A stretch of DNA of 64,000 nt from positions 40,000 to 103,999 of the forward strand of contig JABXKS010000094.1 in NCBI GenBank assembly GCA_013619125.1, in the 5' to 3' direction. A program made the translations under genes and the position numbers. This DNA comes from Clostridiales bacterium (GTDB lineage Bacteria > Bacillota > Clostridia > Tissierellales > GPF-1). The notes beneath the pieces were generated by a model. It saw only the letters and a list, made by a program, of their open reading frames with translations. It was not told the origin of the DNA and did not search any database. Shown here piece after piece: positions 19,077 through 28,397 of this stretch (positions within the stretch are counted from its first letter, which is position 1; every line of letters starts with the position of its first letter).

Positions 19077-19084
19077 CTTATAAT
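19055..19084 (+). promoter_or_regulatory. promoter for sigH, nested in the terminator
   Basis: TTGACG at 19055-19060 lies in the loop of the preceding terminator, and TATAAT at 19079-19084 follows its T tract; the spacing is 18 nt. Confidence 0.7.
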
Positions 19085-19113
19085 GGAGGAAGAGACAACC
19101 CGAGGAGATTGCA

Positions 19114-19767
19114 ATGGAAAAGATGGCAAAGGACATGAAGGCATGGGGAGAAGCAGTTTCTGATACCGGAATTCAAGAATCGGTTAGTGATGAAGATTTG
19201 GTTCTGCGCGCGAAGGAAGGTTTGGATTGGGCGCAGCGGGAACTGATCGATCGCTACAAGGCGATGGTGCGCTACAAGGCTAGCCTGTATTATTTACCCG
19301 GTGCCGATCGGGAGGATCTGATTCAAGAAGGGATGATTGGCTTGTTTAAAGCCATGACGGAGTTTGATCACACACGCAATCAGTATTTTCGTTTTTTTGC
19401 AAACCTCTGTGTGAAGCGACAGCTTCTGACGGCAATCAAGACCTCTCAACGGCTGAAACACATGCCATTGAACGGCTATATTTCCATCCATGGATCCAGA
19501 ACAAACAGCGGAGATGAGCCGATTCTTCTAGAAACCCTGCGCGCCAGCATGGAAGAGGGGCCGGAAGCGAAGATCATCGCGGAGGAAACCCTTCATATGA
19601 TGGAAAGCAAGATTGAAGAGCGGTTGAGTTTTCTGGAATGGAAAGTGTTGATGCACCATTTAGAGGGGATGAGTTATCAAGAAATTTCTGATCAGATGAA
19701 TCGTTCGGTGAAATCGATTGACAACGCACTTCAACGCATCAAAAAAAAGCTGGAGAATTGTCTATAA
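19114..19767 (+). CDS. sigH: RNA polymerase sigma factor SigH (sporulation / stationary-phase type)
   Basis: This is a 217-aa group 3-like sigma factor. Region 2 spans about residues 30-100 (RYKAMVRYKASLYYLPGADRED, LIQEGMIGLFKAMTEFD), and region 4 about 165-217 with MSYQEISDQMNRSVKSIDNAL as the helix-turn-helix. The position between rae1 and the tuf/rpmG-secE-nusG cluster is the classic sigH location in Bacillota. In spore formers SigH starts the sporulation cascade and competence; presence alone does not prove that this organism sporulates. ATG 19114 follows CGAGGAG. Confidence 0.93.
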   Translation: MEKMAKDMKAWGEAVSDTGIQESVSDEDLVLRAKEGLDWAQRELIDRYKAMVRYKASLYYLPGADREDLIQEGMIGLFKAMTEFDHTRNQYFRFFANLCVKRQLLTAIKTSQRLKHMPLNGYISIHGSRTNSGDEPILLETLRASMEEGPEAKIIAEETLHMMESKIEERLSFLEWKVLMHHLEGMSYQEISDQMNRSVKSIDNALQRIKKKLENCL

Positions 19768-19774
19768 TTCCCTA

Positions 19775-19803
19775 TTGACAACCCTTTGAACGGGGGATAA
19801 AAT
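19775..19803 (+). promoter_or_regulatory. promoter for tRNA-Thr-tuf
   Basis: TTGACA at 19775-19780 and TAAAAT at 19798-19803 are 17 nt apart, 17 nt upstream of the tRNA. Confidence 0.8.
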
Positions 19804-19820
19804 AGATGAGTGAGTGAAGT

Positions 19821-19896
19821 GCCCTCGTAACTCAGCAGGTAGAGTACTTGCATGGTAAGCAAGAAGTCACCAGTTCGAATCTGGTCGTGGGCTCCA
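19821..19896 (+). tRNA. tRNA-Thr (anticodon GGT)
   Basis: A complete 76-nt cloverleaf with encoded CCA. The D stem is ACTC/GAGT, the anticodon stem CTTGC/GCAAG has the loop ATGGTAA giving anticodon GGT, and the T arm is ACCAG TTCGAAT CTGGT. The acceptor stem GCCCTCG/CGTGGGC has one T-T mismatch at pair 5-68. It lies 59 nt upstream of tuf and probably shares its transcript, needing RNase processing. A short hairpin (CTTCGC with GCGGAG, about 19906-19919) lies between them. Confidence 0.95.
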
Positions 19897-19955
19897 ATGA
19901 AATCTTCGCATCTGCGGAGAAAAAAATGAGAACCAATTGGTGAAGGAGGATAATC

Positions 19956-21149
19956 ATGGCAAAACAGCATTTTGAACGTACTAAACCGCACGTGAATATC
20001 GGAACGATCGGACATGTCGATCATGGTAAAACAACGTTGACGGCAGCGATCACTCGAGTTCTTCACGAACGACTGGGAACAGGTGAAGCGATTGCATTTG
20101 ACAACATTGACAAGGCACCAGAAGAGCGTGAACGTGGAATCACAATCTCGACAGCACACGTTGAGTATGAGACGGAAAATCGTCACTACGCACACGTGGA
20201 CTGCCCAGGCCATGCCGACTACGTTAAGAACATGATCACGGGTGCCGCTCAAATGGACGGCGCGATCCTGGTATGTTCTGCAGCAGACGGCCCAATGCCT
20301 CAAACACGCGAGCATATTCTTTTGTCTCGTCAGGTAGGCGTTCCTGAAATCGTTGTATTCATGAATAAAGCAGACATGGTAGATGACGACGAGTTATTGG
20401 AATTGGTTGAAATGGAAATTCGTGATTTGTTAAGTGAATACGAATATGATGGCGACGAAACGGCCATCGTAATCGGTTCTGCTTTGAAAGCCTTAGAAGA
20501 CCCGTCAAGCAAATGGGGAGACGGCATTATGGAGTTGATGGCAGCGGTCGATGAGAAAATCGAAGAGCCAGTGCGCGATATCGACAAGCCATTCTTGATG
20601 CCAATCGAAGACGTATTCTCAATCACGGGTCGTGGTACAGTTGTTACCGGCCGTGTTGAGCGTGGGATCGTCCGTGTTCAAGATCAAGTGGCAATTGTTG
20701 GTTTGCAAGAAGAACCGACATTGTCTGTATGTACAGGCGTTGAAATGTTCCGTAAATTGTTGGATGAAGGCCGTGCAGGCGATAACATCGGTGCCTTGCT
20801 CAGGGGCGTTCAGCGAACAGACGTAGAACGTGGCCAAGTATTGGCAAAGCCGGGAACCATTCATCCTCATACGATTTTTGAAGGCGAAGTATACGTATTG
20901 ACAAAAGAAGAGGGTGGACGTCATACCCCATTCTTTAACGGCTATCGTCCTCAATTCTACTTCCGTACAACAGACATCACAGGTGCAATCTCTCTTCAAG
21001 AGGGTGTTGAAATGTGCATGCCTGGGGACAACGCGACTTTCACGATTGAAATGATTCACCCGATTGCGATGGAAGAAGGACTTCGATTTGCGGTTCGTGA
21101 AGGCGGACGTACAGTCGCTTCTGGTGTCGTAACCAAAGTCATCAAGTAA
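19956..21149 (+). CDS. tuf: elongation factor Tu, copy 1
   Basis: EF-Tu delivers aminoacyl-tRNA to the ribosome. It is 397 aa, with G1 [10 protein letters not shown] at residues 18-27, G3 DCPGHADY near 84, G4 NKADMV near 139 and G5 SALKAL. Copy 1 follows a tRNA-Thr gene and lies outside the fusA context. It differs from copy 2 (35463-36656) at about 17 residues, mostly in residues 155-250 and the extreme N terminus. The start follows GAAGGAGG, and an intrinsic terminator follows. Confidence 0.98.
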   Translation: MAKQHFERTKPHVNIGTIGHVDHGKTTLTAAITRVLHERLGTGEAIAFDNIDKAPEERERGITISTAHVEYETENRHYAHVDCPGHADYVKNMITGAAQMDGAILVCSAADGPMPQTREHILLSRQVGVPEIVVFMNKADMVDDDELLELVEMEIRDLLSEYEYDGDETAIVIGSALKALEDPSSKWGDGIMELMAAVDEKIEEPVRDIDKPFLMPIEDVFSITGRGTVVTGRVERGIVRVQDQVAIVGLQEEPTLSVCTGVEMFRKLLDEGRAGDNIGALLRGVQRTDVERGQVLAKPGTIHPHTIFEGEVYVLTKEEGGRHTPFFNGYRPQFYFRTTDITGAISLQEGVEMCMPGDNATFTIEMIHPIAMEEGLRFAVREGGRTVASGVVTKVIK

Positions 21150-21160
21150 GAATTGGATGG

Positions 21161-21195
21161 AAGGGCTGGGGGATTACTCTCTTAGCCCTTTTTTT
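21161..21195 (+). terminator. intrinsic terminator after tuf copy 1
   Basis: AAGGGCT (21161-21167) pairs with AGCCCTT (21184-21190), followed by a T run to 21195. Confidence 0.8.
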
Positions 21196-21209
21196 AACGA
21201 TTGAAATGC

Positions 21210-21238
21210 TTGACATCACCAGTCGACTATGATAACTT
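21210..21238 (+). promoter_or_regulatory. extended -10 promoter for rpmG-secE-nusG-rplKA
   Basis: TTGACA at 21210-21215 is followed, after 17 nt, by TAACTT at 21233-21238, preceded by TGA to form an extended -10. A TATGAT at 21228 is too close (12 nt) to serve. Confidence 0.55.
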
Positions 21239-21321
21239 TTATTGAGTGGTGTAGTAAAGACTGGGTATTTCTATCTGGAGACATAAATCCAACAAGAATT
21301 ATACCTAGGGAGGTGTTTTAG

Positions 21322-21471
21322 ATGAGAGAAAAAGTAACGTTAGCATGTACCGAATGCAAACAACGCAATTACAATACAACAAAAAACAAGAAACAGCATC
21401 CGGATCGAATGGAAGTTCGTAAGTATTGTCGTTTCTGCAAAAAGCATACGGTGCACAAAGAGACAAAATAG
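21322..21471 (+). CDS. rpmG: 50S ribosomal protein L33 (zinc form)
   Basis: A 49-aa small basic protein. Four cysteines, at residues 9, 12, 36 and 39 (CTEC and CRFC), make the zinc-ribbon form of L33. In Bacillota zinc-free paralogues can replace it under zinc limitation; none is in this window. The ATG follows TAGGGAGGTG. It is the first gene of the rpmG-secE-nusG unit. Confidence 0.95.
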   Translation: MREKVTLACTECKQRNYNTTKNKKQHPDRMEVRKYCRFCKKHTVHKETK

Positions 21472-21499
21472 GTTCAAAATCGATTGAGGATGTGATGAC

Positions 21500-21703
21500 A
21501 TGGCAACTCAAGTTCAAAGTAAAAAGAAAACGAGTTTTTGGAAAGGTTTCCGTTCGGAAATCAAGAAAGTTACTTGGCCAACTCGTCCAGAACTGATCAA
21601 AAAGACAGGTGTCGTCATTTTTGTTTCAATAGCGATGGCGGTTTTGATTTGGCTTCTAGACACTGCGATGCATGGATTGCTTTCACTGATAATCGGTGCC
21701 TAA
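21500..21703 (+). CDS. secE: protein translocase subunit SecE
   Basis: SecE clamps the two halves of SecY in the Sec channel. It is 67 aa, the short single-span form of Gram-positive bacteria: an amphipathic region FWKGFRSEIKKVTWPTRPEL (about residues 13-32) with the conserved KKVTWPTR, then one transmembrane segment (about 36-62). It lies between rpmG and nusG, its standard location. The start follows GAGGATGTG. Confidence 0.96.
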   Translation: MATQVQSKKKTSFWKGFRSEIKKVTWPTRPELIKKTGVVIFVSIAMAVLIWLLDTAMHGLLSLIIGA

Positions 21704-21727
21704 CCAGAAAAGGGAAGGGTGATGAAG

Positions 21728-22246
21728 ATGATTGAAAGCACTGCAAAGTGGTACGTTGTTCACACTTATTCCGGTCACGAGAATAAGGTGAAAAAAAACA
21801 TTGAGAAAATGGTGGAAAACCGAGGCATGGAAGACCAGCTAGAAGAGGTCAGCGTGCCGATGGAAGAAGTTGTTGAGGTCAAAGACGGCAAGCGCGTGGT
21901 AAAGGAACGCAAGAAGTTCCCTGGCTACGTGCTCGTTAAGATGATCATGAATGACAAAACCTGGTACATTGTGCGAAATACTGCGGGTGTAACCGGATTT
22001 GTTGGTCCGGGATCGAAACCGATTCCATTGACAGATGAAGAGATGCGCCGAATGGGACTTCAAGAAGTTGTTTCGGTGGATTTTGTTGTGGGCGATCAAG
22101 TCAAGGTAATGTCAGGTCCATTCGAGAATTTTATGGGCGCTGTCGAGAGTATCAACAATGACCAACAAAAGGTAAAAGTCTATATTTCAATGTTTGGTCG
22201 AGAAACTTTAACAGAATTGACATTTAGTCAAGTTGAAAAACTATAA
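21728..22246 (+). CDS. nusG: transcription termination/antitermination factor NusG
   Basis: NusG binds RNA polymerase and modulates pausing and Rho action, and couples transcription to translation. From ATG 21728 it is 172 aa; ATG 21722 and GTG 21719 are in frame but sit on top of the AAGGGTGAT site. The NGN domain (KWYVVHTYSGHENKVKKNIE) spans about residues 7-110. A KOW domain (VGDQVKVMSGPFENFMGAVESI) spans about 120-170. It is followed 19 nt later by rplK. Confidence 0.95.
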   Translation: MIESTAKWYVVHTYSGHENKVKKNIEKMVENRGMEDQLEEVSVPMEEVVEVKDGKRVVKERKKFPGYVLVKMIMNDKTWYIVRNTAGVTGFVGPGSKPIPLTDEEMRRMGLQEVVSVDFVVGDQVKVMSGPFENFMGAVESINNDQQKVKVYISMFGRETLTELTFSQVEKL

Positions 22247-22265
22247 GTTATAAGGAGGTGCAAAC

Positions 22266-22691
22266 ATGGCTAAAAAAGTACAAGCAATTGTAAAACTACA
22301 AATTCCAGCTGGAAAAGCAACTCCTGCACCGCCTGTTGGTACAGCGTTGGGTCCACATGGTGTCAACATCATGGGATTCTGTAAAGAATTCAACGCGAAA
22401 ACAGCAGACCAAGCAGGATTGATTATTCCAGTTGTTCTTACGGTCTTTGCAGACCGATCATTCTCTTTCATCACAAAAACACCACCAGCAGCTGTTCTTC
22501 TAAAGAAAGCAGCAGGCATTGAGTCAGGTTCAGGTGAACCAAATAAGACAAAGGTTGCAACGGTTAGCTCGGCACAAGTTCGCGAAATCGCGGAATTGAA
22601 AATGCCAGATCTAAACGCGGCGTCTATCGAAGCAGCAATGAGCATGATCGCAGGAACTGCGAGAAGCATGGGAATTGTCGTAGAAGACTAG
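22266..22691 (+). CDS. rplK: 50S ribosomal protein L11
   Basis: L11 forms the GTPase-associated centre with 23S rRNA and L10-L12, and is needed for RelA-type stringent signalling. It is 141 aa, with the N-terminal [22 protein letters not shown] region (the proline-rich hinge that binds thiostrepton with rRNA), and the C-terminal rRNA-binding domain with [13 protein letters not shown]. The start follows TAAGGAGGTG. It leads directly into rplA. Confidence 0.97.
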   Translation: MAKKVQAIVKLQIPAGKATPAPPVGTALGPHGVNIMGFCKEFNAKTADQAGLIIPVVLTVFADRSFSFITKTPPAAVLLKKAAGIESGSGEPNKTKVATVSSAQVREIAELKMPDLNAASIEAAMSMIAGTARSMGIVVED

Positions 22692-22742
22692 AAAACCTGT
22701 GGGAGGTCTTAAACCGCTAACACCACGAAGGAGGAAATTAGA

Positions 22743-23444
22743 ATGGCAAAAAACGGTAAACGCTATCAAGACGCTGTAAAGGCGATTGATAAAACAAAAC
22801 TATATGATACGACAGAGGCGATTCAATTGGTTCTTCAAAACGCGAAAGCGAAATTTGATGAGACAATCGAGTTGCATATTAAATTGGGTGTTGACTCTCG
22901 TCACGCGGATCAGCAGGTTCGTGGCGCGATCGTCCTTCCTCACGGAACGGGTAAAACGAAACGCGTTTTGGTTTTCGCGAAAGGCGATAAGCTAAAAGAG
23001 GCAGAAGAAGCAGGCGCGGATTTCTTTGGTGCTGAAGAGTACATGGAGAAGATCCAAAAAGAGAACTGGTTTGAGTTTGATGCGGTAATCGCGACACCGG
23101 ATATGATGGGTGTTGTTGGTCGTTTGGGTCGAGTATTGGGACCAAAAGGCTTGATGCCAAATCCTAAGTCAGGTACGGTTACATTTGATGTTGCCAAAGC
23201 GATCAATGAGATCAAAGCGGGTAAGGTTGAGTACCGTGTTGACAAAACAAATATCATTCACGTGCCAGTGGGACGAGCTTCTTTCGGTGAAAAGAAGATC
23301 ACGGAAAACTTTGAAGCGATGATGCAAGCGGTTGTAAAAGCGAAGCCATCTGCTGCAAAGGGACGTTACCTACGAAGCGTTGCGTTGACAAGTACAATGG
23401 GACCATCGGTTCGATTGAACGGCGCAAAATTGATGGAAAAATAA
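22743..23444 (+). CDS. rplA: 50S ribosomal protein L1
   Basis: L1 builds the mobile L1 stalk at the E site and, in many bacteria, represses its own mRNA. At 233 aa it has normal length. Family signature blocks are seen at [20 protein letters not shown] and [21 protein letters not shown]. The start follows AAGGAGG. A 51-nt gap after rplK holds no evident terminator, so both are probably on the transcript from the promoter at 21210. Confidence 0.97.
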   Translation: MAKNGKRYQDAVKAIDKTKLYDTTEAIQLVLQNAKAKFDETIELHIKLGVDSRHADQQVRGAIVLPHGTGKTKRVLVFAKGDKLKEAEEAGADFFGAEEYMEKIQKENWFEFDAVIATPDMMGVVGRLGRVLGPKGLMPNPKSGTVTFDVAKAINEIKAGKVEYRVDKTNIIHVPVGRASFGEKKITENFEAMMQAVVKAKPSAAKGRYLRSVALTSTMGPSVRLNGAKLMEK

Positions 23445-23446
23445 TT

Positions 23447-23476
23447 TTGACAAATCAATAGCCAATGTGATAAGGT
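23447..23476 (+). promoter_or_regulatory. promoter candidate for the L10 leader-rplJL transcript
   Basis: TTGACA at 23447-23452, immediately after the rplA stop, is followed at 18 nt by TAAGGT (23471-23476) with a preceding TGA. The -10 is weak apart from the extended element. Confidence 0.45.
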
Positions 23477-23487
23477 TTAACTTGATT

Positions 23488-23601
23488 CACATTTCCGCAG
23501 ACAGTAGGGGCCGTAAGGCGATAAGAATCCTACCGAGGATGTTGGTGAGCGTCTAATGATGCACATTCAGCCTTTCTCGCAACTGCGGGGAAGGCTTTTT
23601 T
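23488..23601 (+). promoter_or_regulatory. ribosomal protein L10 leader with terminator
   Basis: The leader before rplJ contains the sequence AGTAGGGGCCGTAAGGCGAT and the compact hairpins typical of the Bacillota L10 leader, which binds L10 or the L10-L12 complex. It ends in an intrinsic terminator (AGCCTTTCTCGC at 23569-23580 with GCGGGGAAGGCT at 23585-23596, then T run). Excess L10 should promote termination and reduce rplJL. Confidence 0.85.
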
Positions 23602-23640
23602 GATGAAGTGAGAATAAACGACAAGGAGGTGGAAACCTTT

Positions 23641-24195
23641 ATGAGTTCAGCTACAGTTTTAGAACTAAAAAAGGCGAAAGTACAAGAGATCCAAGAAAAG
23701 ATCGAAGCAGCAACTTCTGTTGTTTTGGTTGATTATCGTGGATTGAACGTAGAAGAAGTAACAGAATTGCGATCCAAATACCGTGAGGCTGGAATTGAAT
23801 ACAAGGTGTACAAAAACAATATGATGCGCTTTGCATTTGCCGGTGCCGGATTTGAAGGCATGTCTGAGTTCCTAAAAGGACCAAACGGCGTTGCATTCTG
23901 TACAGACGAAGTAACAGCTGCTCGTGTTACCAAAGAATTTGCTGATACGCATGATGCTTTGGAATTAAAAGCAGGCGTTGTGGCGGGCGAATTGATGGAT
24001 CTTGCAAAGATCACAGAAATTGCCAACTTACCAACGAAAGAGATTCTTCTTACTCGTTTGGTTATTGCATTGAATTCACCAATTGCAAAATTGGCTCGAG
24101 TTGCTCAAGCAATTGCCGACAAGCAAGCAGAAGATGGAGAAGCGCCAGTTGAGGCTGCTCCAGTGGAAACCGAAGAAGCGCTAGACGCTGAATAA
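23641..24195 (+). CDS. rplJ: 50S ribosomal protein L10
   Basis: L10 anchors L12 dimers on the ribosome stalk. From ATG 23641 (11 nt after AAGGAGG) it is 184 aa; the in-frame GTG at 23608 is in the leader and has no site. The N-terminal rRNA-binding domain contains [25 protein letters not shown]. The C-terminal helix for L12 binding is followed by an acidic, Ala- and Glu-rich tail of about 20 residues, slightly longer than in many relatives. It is autoregulated through the upstream leader. Confidence 0.96.
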   Translation: MSSATVLELKKAKVQEIQEKIEAATSVVLVDYRGLNVEEVTELRSKYREAGIEYKVYKNNMMRFAFAGAGFEGMSEFLKGPNGVAFCTDEVTAARVTKEFADTHDALELKAGVVAGELMDLAKITEIANLPTKEILLTRLVIALNSPIAKLARVAQAIADKQAEDGEAPVEAAPVETEEALDAE

Positions 24196-24218
24196 TTTCG
24201 AAGATGGAGGAAAATACA

Positions 24219-24593
24219 ATGAGTGAAAAAATTCAAAAATTTATTGATGAAGTAAAAGAATTATCTGTATTGGAACTAAACGAACTGGTTAAGGCTTTGG
24301 AAACAGAGTTTGACGTATCAGCATCAGCACCTATGATGATGGCAGCCGGTGGCGCAGCAGGTGGCGCGGCTGAAGAAGAAAAAACAGAATTCGACGTAGT
24401 TTTGACTAGCGCTGGATCTGGTAAAATCAAAGTGATCAAGGCTGTTCGTGAAGCAACTGGCCTGGGTCTGAAAGAAGCAAAAGCATTGGTTGACGGAGCT
24501 CCTGCGACAATCAAAGAAGCTTTGCCAAAAGCGGAAGCGGATAAATTGAAAGAAGCAATCGAAACTGCGGGCGGTTCTGCAGAATTGAAGTAA
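24219..24593 (+). CDS. rplL: 50S ribosomal protein L7/L12
   Basis: L12 recruits translation GTPases to the ribosome. It is 124 aa from ATG 24219, which follows GGAGG at 8 nt. The N-terminal dimerisation domain (about residues 1-35) is joined by an Ala- and Gly-rich hinge to the C-terminal factor-binding domain [21 protein letters not shown], ending [20 protein letters not shown]. It is normally the multi-copy stalk protein, and is followed by an intrinsic terminator. Confidence 0.98.
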   Translation: MSEKIQKFIDEVKELSVLELNELVKALETEFDVSASAPMMMAAGGAAGGAAEEEKTEFDVVLTSAGSGKIKVIKAVREATGLGLKEAKALVDGAPATIKEALPKAEADKLKEAIETAGGSAELK

Positions 24594-24614
24594 TACAGAA
24601 GCCAAGTGAGACAG

Positions 24615-24642
24615 AAGCGAAGCGTAAAGCTTCGCTTTTTTT
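24615..24642 (+). terminator. intrinsic terminator after rplL
   Basis: An 8-bp stem (AGCGAAGC at 24616-24623 with GCTTCGCT at 24629-24636) is followed by a T run of seven. In other bacteria a partial terminator here tunes the ratio of rplJL to rpoBC. Confidence 0.85.
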
Positions 24643-24654
24643 CTCCATATTGAT

Positions 24655-24683
24655 TTGACAAAGTAATTCGGGTATGATAGCAT
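24655..24683 (+). promoter_or_regulatory. extended -10 promoter for rpoBC
   Basis: TTGACA at 24655-24660 and TAGCAT at 24678-24683 are 17 nt apart, with TGA just before the -10. The predicted start site near 24690 falls inside the 5' arm of the next hairpin. Confidence 0.5.
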
Positions 24684-24684
24684 T

Positions 24685-24725
24685 ATAAACTGCGTAAGAA
24701 GTGACTTATCGCAGTTTATTTTTTT
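24685..24725 (+). terminator. terminator-like hairpin in the rpoB leader
   Basis: ATAAACTGCG-TAAG (24685-24698) pairs with CTTA-T-CGCAGTTTAT (24705-24719), with one bulged T and loop AAGTGA. It is followed by seven T. It lies 54 nt upstream of the rpoB start and must be partly passed for rpoBC expression. Confidence 0.8.
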
Positions 24726-24779
24726 GAAATAAATGGTGAAAAGTTAATGGTTTATAGATCAAAATAAGGGGTGAAGTCG

Positions 24780-27700
24780 ATGATGCATCCTGTGAAGTAT
24801 GGTAAGCGCGAACGGATGAGTTACGCGAAGATTGACGAAGTATTAGAGATGCCGAATTTAATCGAAGTCCAAAAGCGATCCTATAATTGGTTCGTGACGG
24901 AAGGATTACAAGAGGCGTTCAATGATATCTCGCCGATCGAGGATTACACAGGGGATTTGGTACTGGAGTTTACAGGATTTGAACTGGCGCCTGAACCAAA
25001 GTATTCAGTGGAAGAGGCGAAGGAAAGAGACGCAACGTATTCCACATCTTTGAATGCCAAGGTGCAGTTGGTGAAACGGGAAACCGGAGAAGTGCGTGAA
25101 CGTACTGTTTATATGGGTGAATTCCCATTGATGACAGAAAACGGGACGTTTATTATCAATGGCGCGGAACGTGTCATTGTCAGTCAGTTGGTTCGATCGC
25201 CGGGGGTCTATTATTCAGCGACCTTGGAAGAGAGAACTGGCAAGTCATTGTATTCTTCAACAGTGATTCCAAATCGAGGCGCATGGTTGGAGTTTGAGAC
25301 CGATGCGAACAATATCGTCTACGCGCGCGTAGACCGTACAAGGAAATTGCCAATCACGGTAATTTTGCGTATGTTTGGATTTGGAACCGATCAAGAGATT
25401 ATTGATCTTTTGGGAGAATCGGAACAATTGTTAAAAACACTCGAAAAGGATACGACCTCTACCGAAGAGGAAGGTTTGCTGGAAGTTTACAAGCGGCTTA
25501 GACCGGGCGAGCCTCCAACAGTAGAAAGTGCGAAATCTTTGATCAACTCATTGTTCTTTGAATTTAGACGATATGATTTGGCGAAGGTTGGACGCTACAA
25601 ATTTAACAAGAAATTGGCCTTGTCGACACGAATTATCGGATTGAAAATGGCAAAAACCCTTGCTGACTCTAATACGGGCGAGATCCTGATTGAAGAGGGC
25701 GAGGTGGTTACAACTGCGCAAGCAATGGCGATTGAAGCAGCGGGCATTCATACGGTTCATGTAAAAATGGACGACCGTATAATCAAGGTGATCGGCAATC
25801 AATTTGTTGATCCATCGGCATTTGATGTTTCTTTTGACTTCAGCGAATTTGGATTGCGGGAAAGAATCTATTATCCGGTAATGAAGGAATTGATGGAGCA
25901 AGCGCAAGATGAGGAAGAACTGCAGGAATTAGTTCGTATGAACATTCGAAAGCTCTCTCCACGTCAGATTACGATTGCGGATATTTTATCCACGATCAAC
26001 TACGAGTTCAACCTTTTTGAAGGAATTGGCAACAAAGACGATATCGACCATTTGGGCAATCGTCGCGTTCGTTCTGTGGGTGAGCTGTTACAAAATCAAT
26101 TCCGCATTGGCTTATCGCGAATGGAGCGTGTTGTGAAGGAACGTATGACGATCCAAGACGGTGAGGGGATGGACCCTCAAGCCTTGATCAACATTCGTCC
26201 TGTCAGCGCAGCGATCAAAGAATTCTTTGGCAGCTCGCAATTGTCTCAGTTTATGGATCAAAACAATCCATTGGCCGAGTTGACAAACAAGCGTCGTATG
26301 TCTGCGTTGGGACCTGGCGGATTGTCCAGAGACCGAGCGGGCTTTGAGGTTCGTGATGTCCATCACTCCCATTATGGGCGGATGTGTCCAATCGAATCTC
26401 CAGAGGGACCGAATATCGGTTTGATCAGTTCTTTGGCAACGTATGCGCAGATCAACGAGTATGGTTTTGTTGAAACGCCGTATCGTCGTGTTGATAAATC
26501 AAATGGATCTTTGATGGGTGCGATTGATTATTTGACCGCCGACGTGGAAGACCGTTTTATTATCGCTCAGGCTAACGAACCGTTGGACGAGGCGGGTATC
26601 TTTGTTAACAACAAGGTTTCTTGTCGAGGGATCAATGGATCCTTTGATATGGTAGACAGGCATGAAGTCGACTATATGGATGTTTCTCCTTGTCAGGTTG
26701 TTTCCGTGGCAACGGCTATGATTCCGTTCTTGGAAAATGATGATGCCAACCGTGCTTTGATGGGTGCGAACATGCAGCGTCAGGCTGTGCCTCTTCTGGT
26801 AACGGAAGCGCCGATCATTGGTACAGGTATGGAATACAAGGCAGCGTTTGACTCCGGTGTTGTGAAAATTGCGAAGGAAGCGGGTGTGGTGGAGCGTGTT
26901 GACGCGAACCGTATCATCGTTCGACGCGATATTGACGGCGCGGTGGATGTCTACAAGCTGACGAAATTTAAAAGATCCAATCAAGGAACGTGTATGAACC
27001 AACGCCCGATCGTCGAGGTTGGCGAAGTGGTGAGCAAGGGAACGGTAATGGCTGATGGTCCGTCTACGGATATGGGCGAGCTGGGTCTTGGCAAGAACTT
27101 GCTGATTGGTTTTATGACTTGGGAAGGATACAACTATGAGGATGCCATTCTCTTGAATGAAAACCTTGTGAAAAATGATGTATTGACCTCGGTTCATATC
27201 GAAGAATATTCTTGCGAGTCTCGAGACACGAAATTGGGACCGGAAGAAATTACGCGAGATATTCCAAACGTCGGAGACGACGCGTTGAAGGATATCGATG
27301 AACGCGGAATTATTCGAATTGGTGCCGAAGTATTTCCAGGGGATATATTAGTCGGGAAAGTAACACCGAAGGGTGAAACGGAACTGACTGCGGAAGAACG
27401 TCTCTTGCGTGCCATCTTTGGCGAAAAAGCGCGAGAAGTACGAGACACCTCTTTGCGTGTTCCTCATGGCGAAGAAGGAATCATTGTGGATGTTCAGGTC
27501 TTTACGCGCAAGAATGGCGATGAGATGGGAGCAGGCATCAATGAAACGGTTCGTGTGTATATTGCAACGAAGCGTAAGATCCAGGTGGGCGATAAGATGT
27601 GTGGACGCCATGGTAACAAGGGTGTTATCTCTCGGGTATTGCCTGAAGAAGATATGCCATTTTTGCCAGATGGAAGACCATTGGATGTTGTATTGAATCC

Positions 27701-28370
27701 ACTGGGTGTACCATCTCGTATGAATATCGGGCAGGTCCTTGAGGTGCATCTCGGCATGGCCGCGAAAACCTTGGGCTGGCATGTTGCTACACCGGTATTT
27801 GACGGAGCGAAGCATTCGGATATTATCGAAGCCTTGAATCTAGCTGGTCTACCTAGCGACGGAAAGATCCATGTGCGCGACGGTCGTTCCGGTGATTTGT
27901 TCGATAATCCAGTTACGGTTGGATATATGTATATGTTGAAACTTCACCATTTGGTTGACGATAAGATTCATGCTCGTTCAACAGGACCTTACTCCCTCGT
28001 TACGCAACAGCCTTTGGGCGGTAAAGCGCAATTCGGCGGTCAGCGTTTTGGCGAGATGGAAGTTTGGGCTCTTGAGGCATACGGTGCCGCGCATACACTC
28101 CAAGAGATTTTGACTGTGAAGTCGGATGATGTTGTGGGTCGCGTGAAAACCTACGAAGCCATTGTGAAGGGTGAAAATATTCCAGAACCAGGCGTTCCTG
28201 AATCCTTCAAGGTATTGATTAAGGAATTGCAAAGTTTGGCTTTGGATATCACATTGATTGGTAGAGACGAATCAGTAGTTGATATCAAAGACAATGACGC
28301 AGAGATTCAGTCACCGACAGATTTCTCTTTAGAATCTGGCGTGGCAAAATTGGAAGAAAAGCCTGAGTAA
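24780..28370 (+). CDS. rpoB: DNA-directed RNA polymerase subunit beta
   Basis: RpoB forms half of the RNA polymerase active cleft. From ATG 24780 (8 nt after AAGGGG) it is 1196 aa. The rifampicin region (about residues 485-515) reads [18 protein letters not shown] followed by [12 protein letters not shown]; the position equivalent to E. coli His526 is Asn503, an unusual natural residue. Other conserved blocks are [33 protein letters not shown] (substrate and Mg contacts), and [19 protein letters not shown] near the C terminus. rpoC follows after 27 nt. Confidence 0.98.
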   Translation: MMHPVKYGKRERMSYAKIDEVLEMPNLIEVQKRSYNWFVTEGLQEAFNDISPIEDYTGDLVLEFTGFELAPEPKYSVEEAKERDATYSTSLNAKVQLVKRETGEVRERTVYMGEFPLMTENGTFIINGAERVIVSQLVRSPGVYYSATLEERTGKSLYSSTVIPNRGAWLEFETDANNIVYARVDRTRKLPITVILRMFGFGTDQEIIDLLGESEQLLKTLEKDTTSTEEEGLLEVYKRLRPGEPPTVESAKSLINSLFFEFRRYDLAKVGRYKFNKKLALSTRIIGLKMAKTLADSNTGEILIEEGEVVTTAQAMAIEAAGIHTVHVKMDDRIIKVIGNQFVDPSAFDVSFDFSEFGLRERIYYPVMKELMEQAQDEEELQELVRMNIRKLSPRQITIADILSTINYEFNLFEGIGNKDDIDHLGNRRVRSVGELLQNQFRIGLSRMERVVKERMTIQDGEGMDPQALINIRPVSAAIKEFFGSSQLSQFMDQNNPLAELTNKRRMSALGPGGLSRDRAGFEVRDVHHSHYGRMCPIESPEGPNIGLISSLATYAQINEYGFVETPYRRVDKSNGSLMGAIDYLTADVEDRFIIAQANEPLDEAGIFVNNKVSCRGINGSFDMVDRHEVDYMDVSPCQVVSVATAMIPFLENDDANRALMGANMQRQAVPLLVTEAPIIGTGMEYKAAFDSGVVKIAKEAGVVERVDANRIIVRRDIDGAVDVYKLTKFKRSNQGTCMNQRPIVEVGEVVSKGTVMADGPSTDMGELGLGKNLLIGFMTWEGYNYEDAILLNENLVKNDVLTSVHIEEYSCESRDTKLGPEEITRDIPNVGDDALKDIDERGIIRIGAEVFPGDILVGKVTPKGETELTAEERLLRAIFGEKAREVRDTSLRVPHGEEGIIVDVQVFTRKNGDEMGAGINETVRVYIATKRKIQVGDKMCGRHGNKGVISRVLPEEDMPFLPDGRPLDVVLNPLGVPSRMNIGQVLEVHLGMAAKTLGWHVATPVFDGAKHSDIIEALNLAGLPSDGKIHVRDGRSGDLFDNPVTVGYMYMLKLHHLVDDKIHARSTGPYSLVTQQPLGGKAQFGGQRFGEMEVWALEAYGAAHTLQEILTVKSDDVVGRVKTYEAIVKGENIPEPGVPESFKVLIKELQSLALDITLIGRDESVVDIKDNDAEIQSPTDFSLESGVAKLEEKPE

Positions 28371-28397
28371 TGGGTATGATGGAAGGAGAGAAGCTTC

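Noticed and set aside
19903..19920. ATCTTCGCA after the tRNA as a third copy of the cysE leader element
   Set aside because: Only nine bases match and the rest of the unit is absent; it forms its own short hairpin.
21228..21233. TATGAT as the -10 of the rpmG promoter
   Set aside because: It is only 12 nt from the TTGACA. The extended -10 TGATAACTT fits at 17 nt. The same reasoning applies to TATGAT at 24673 before rpoB.
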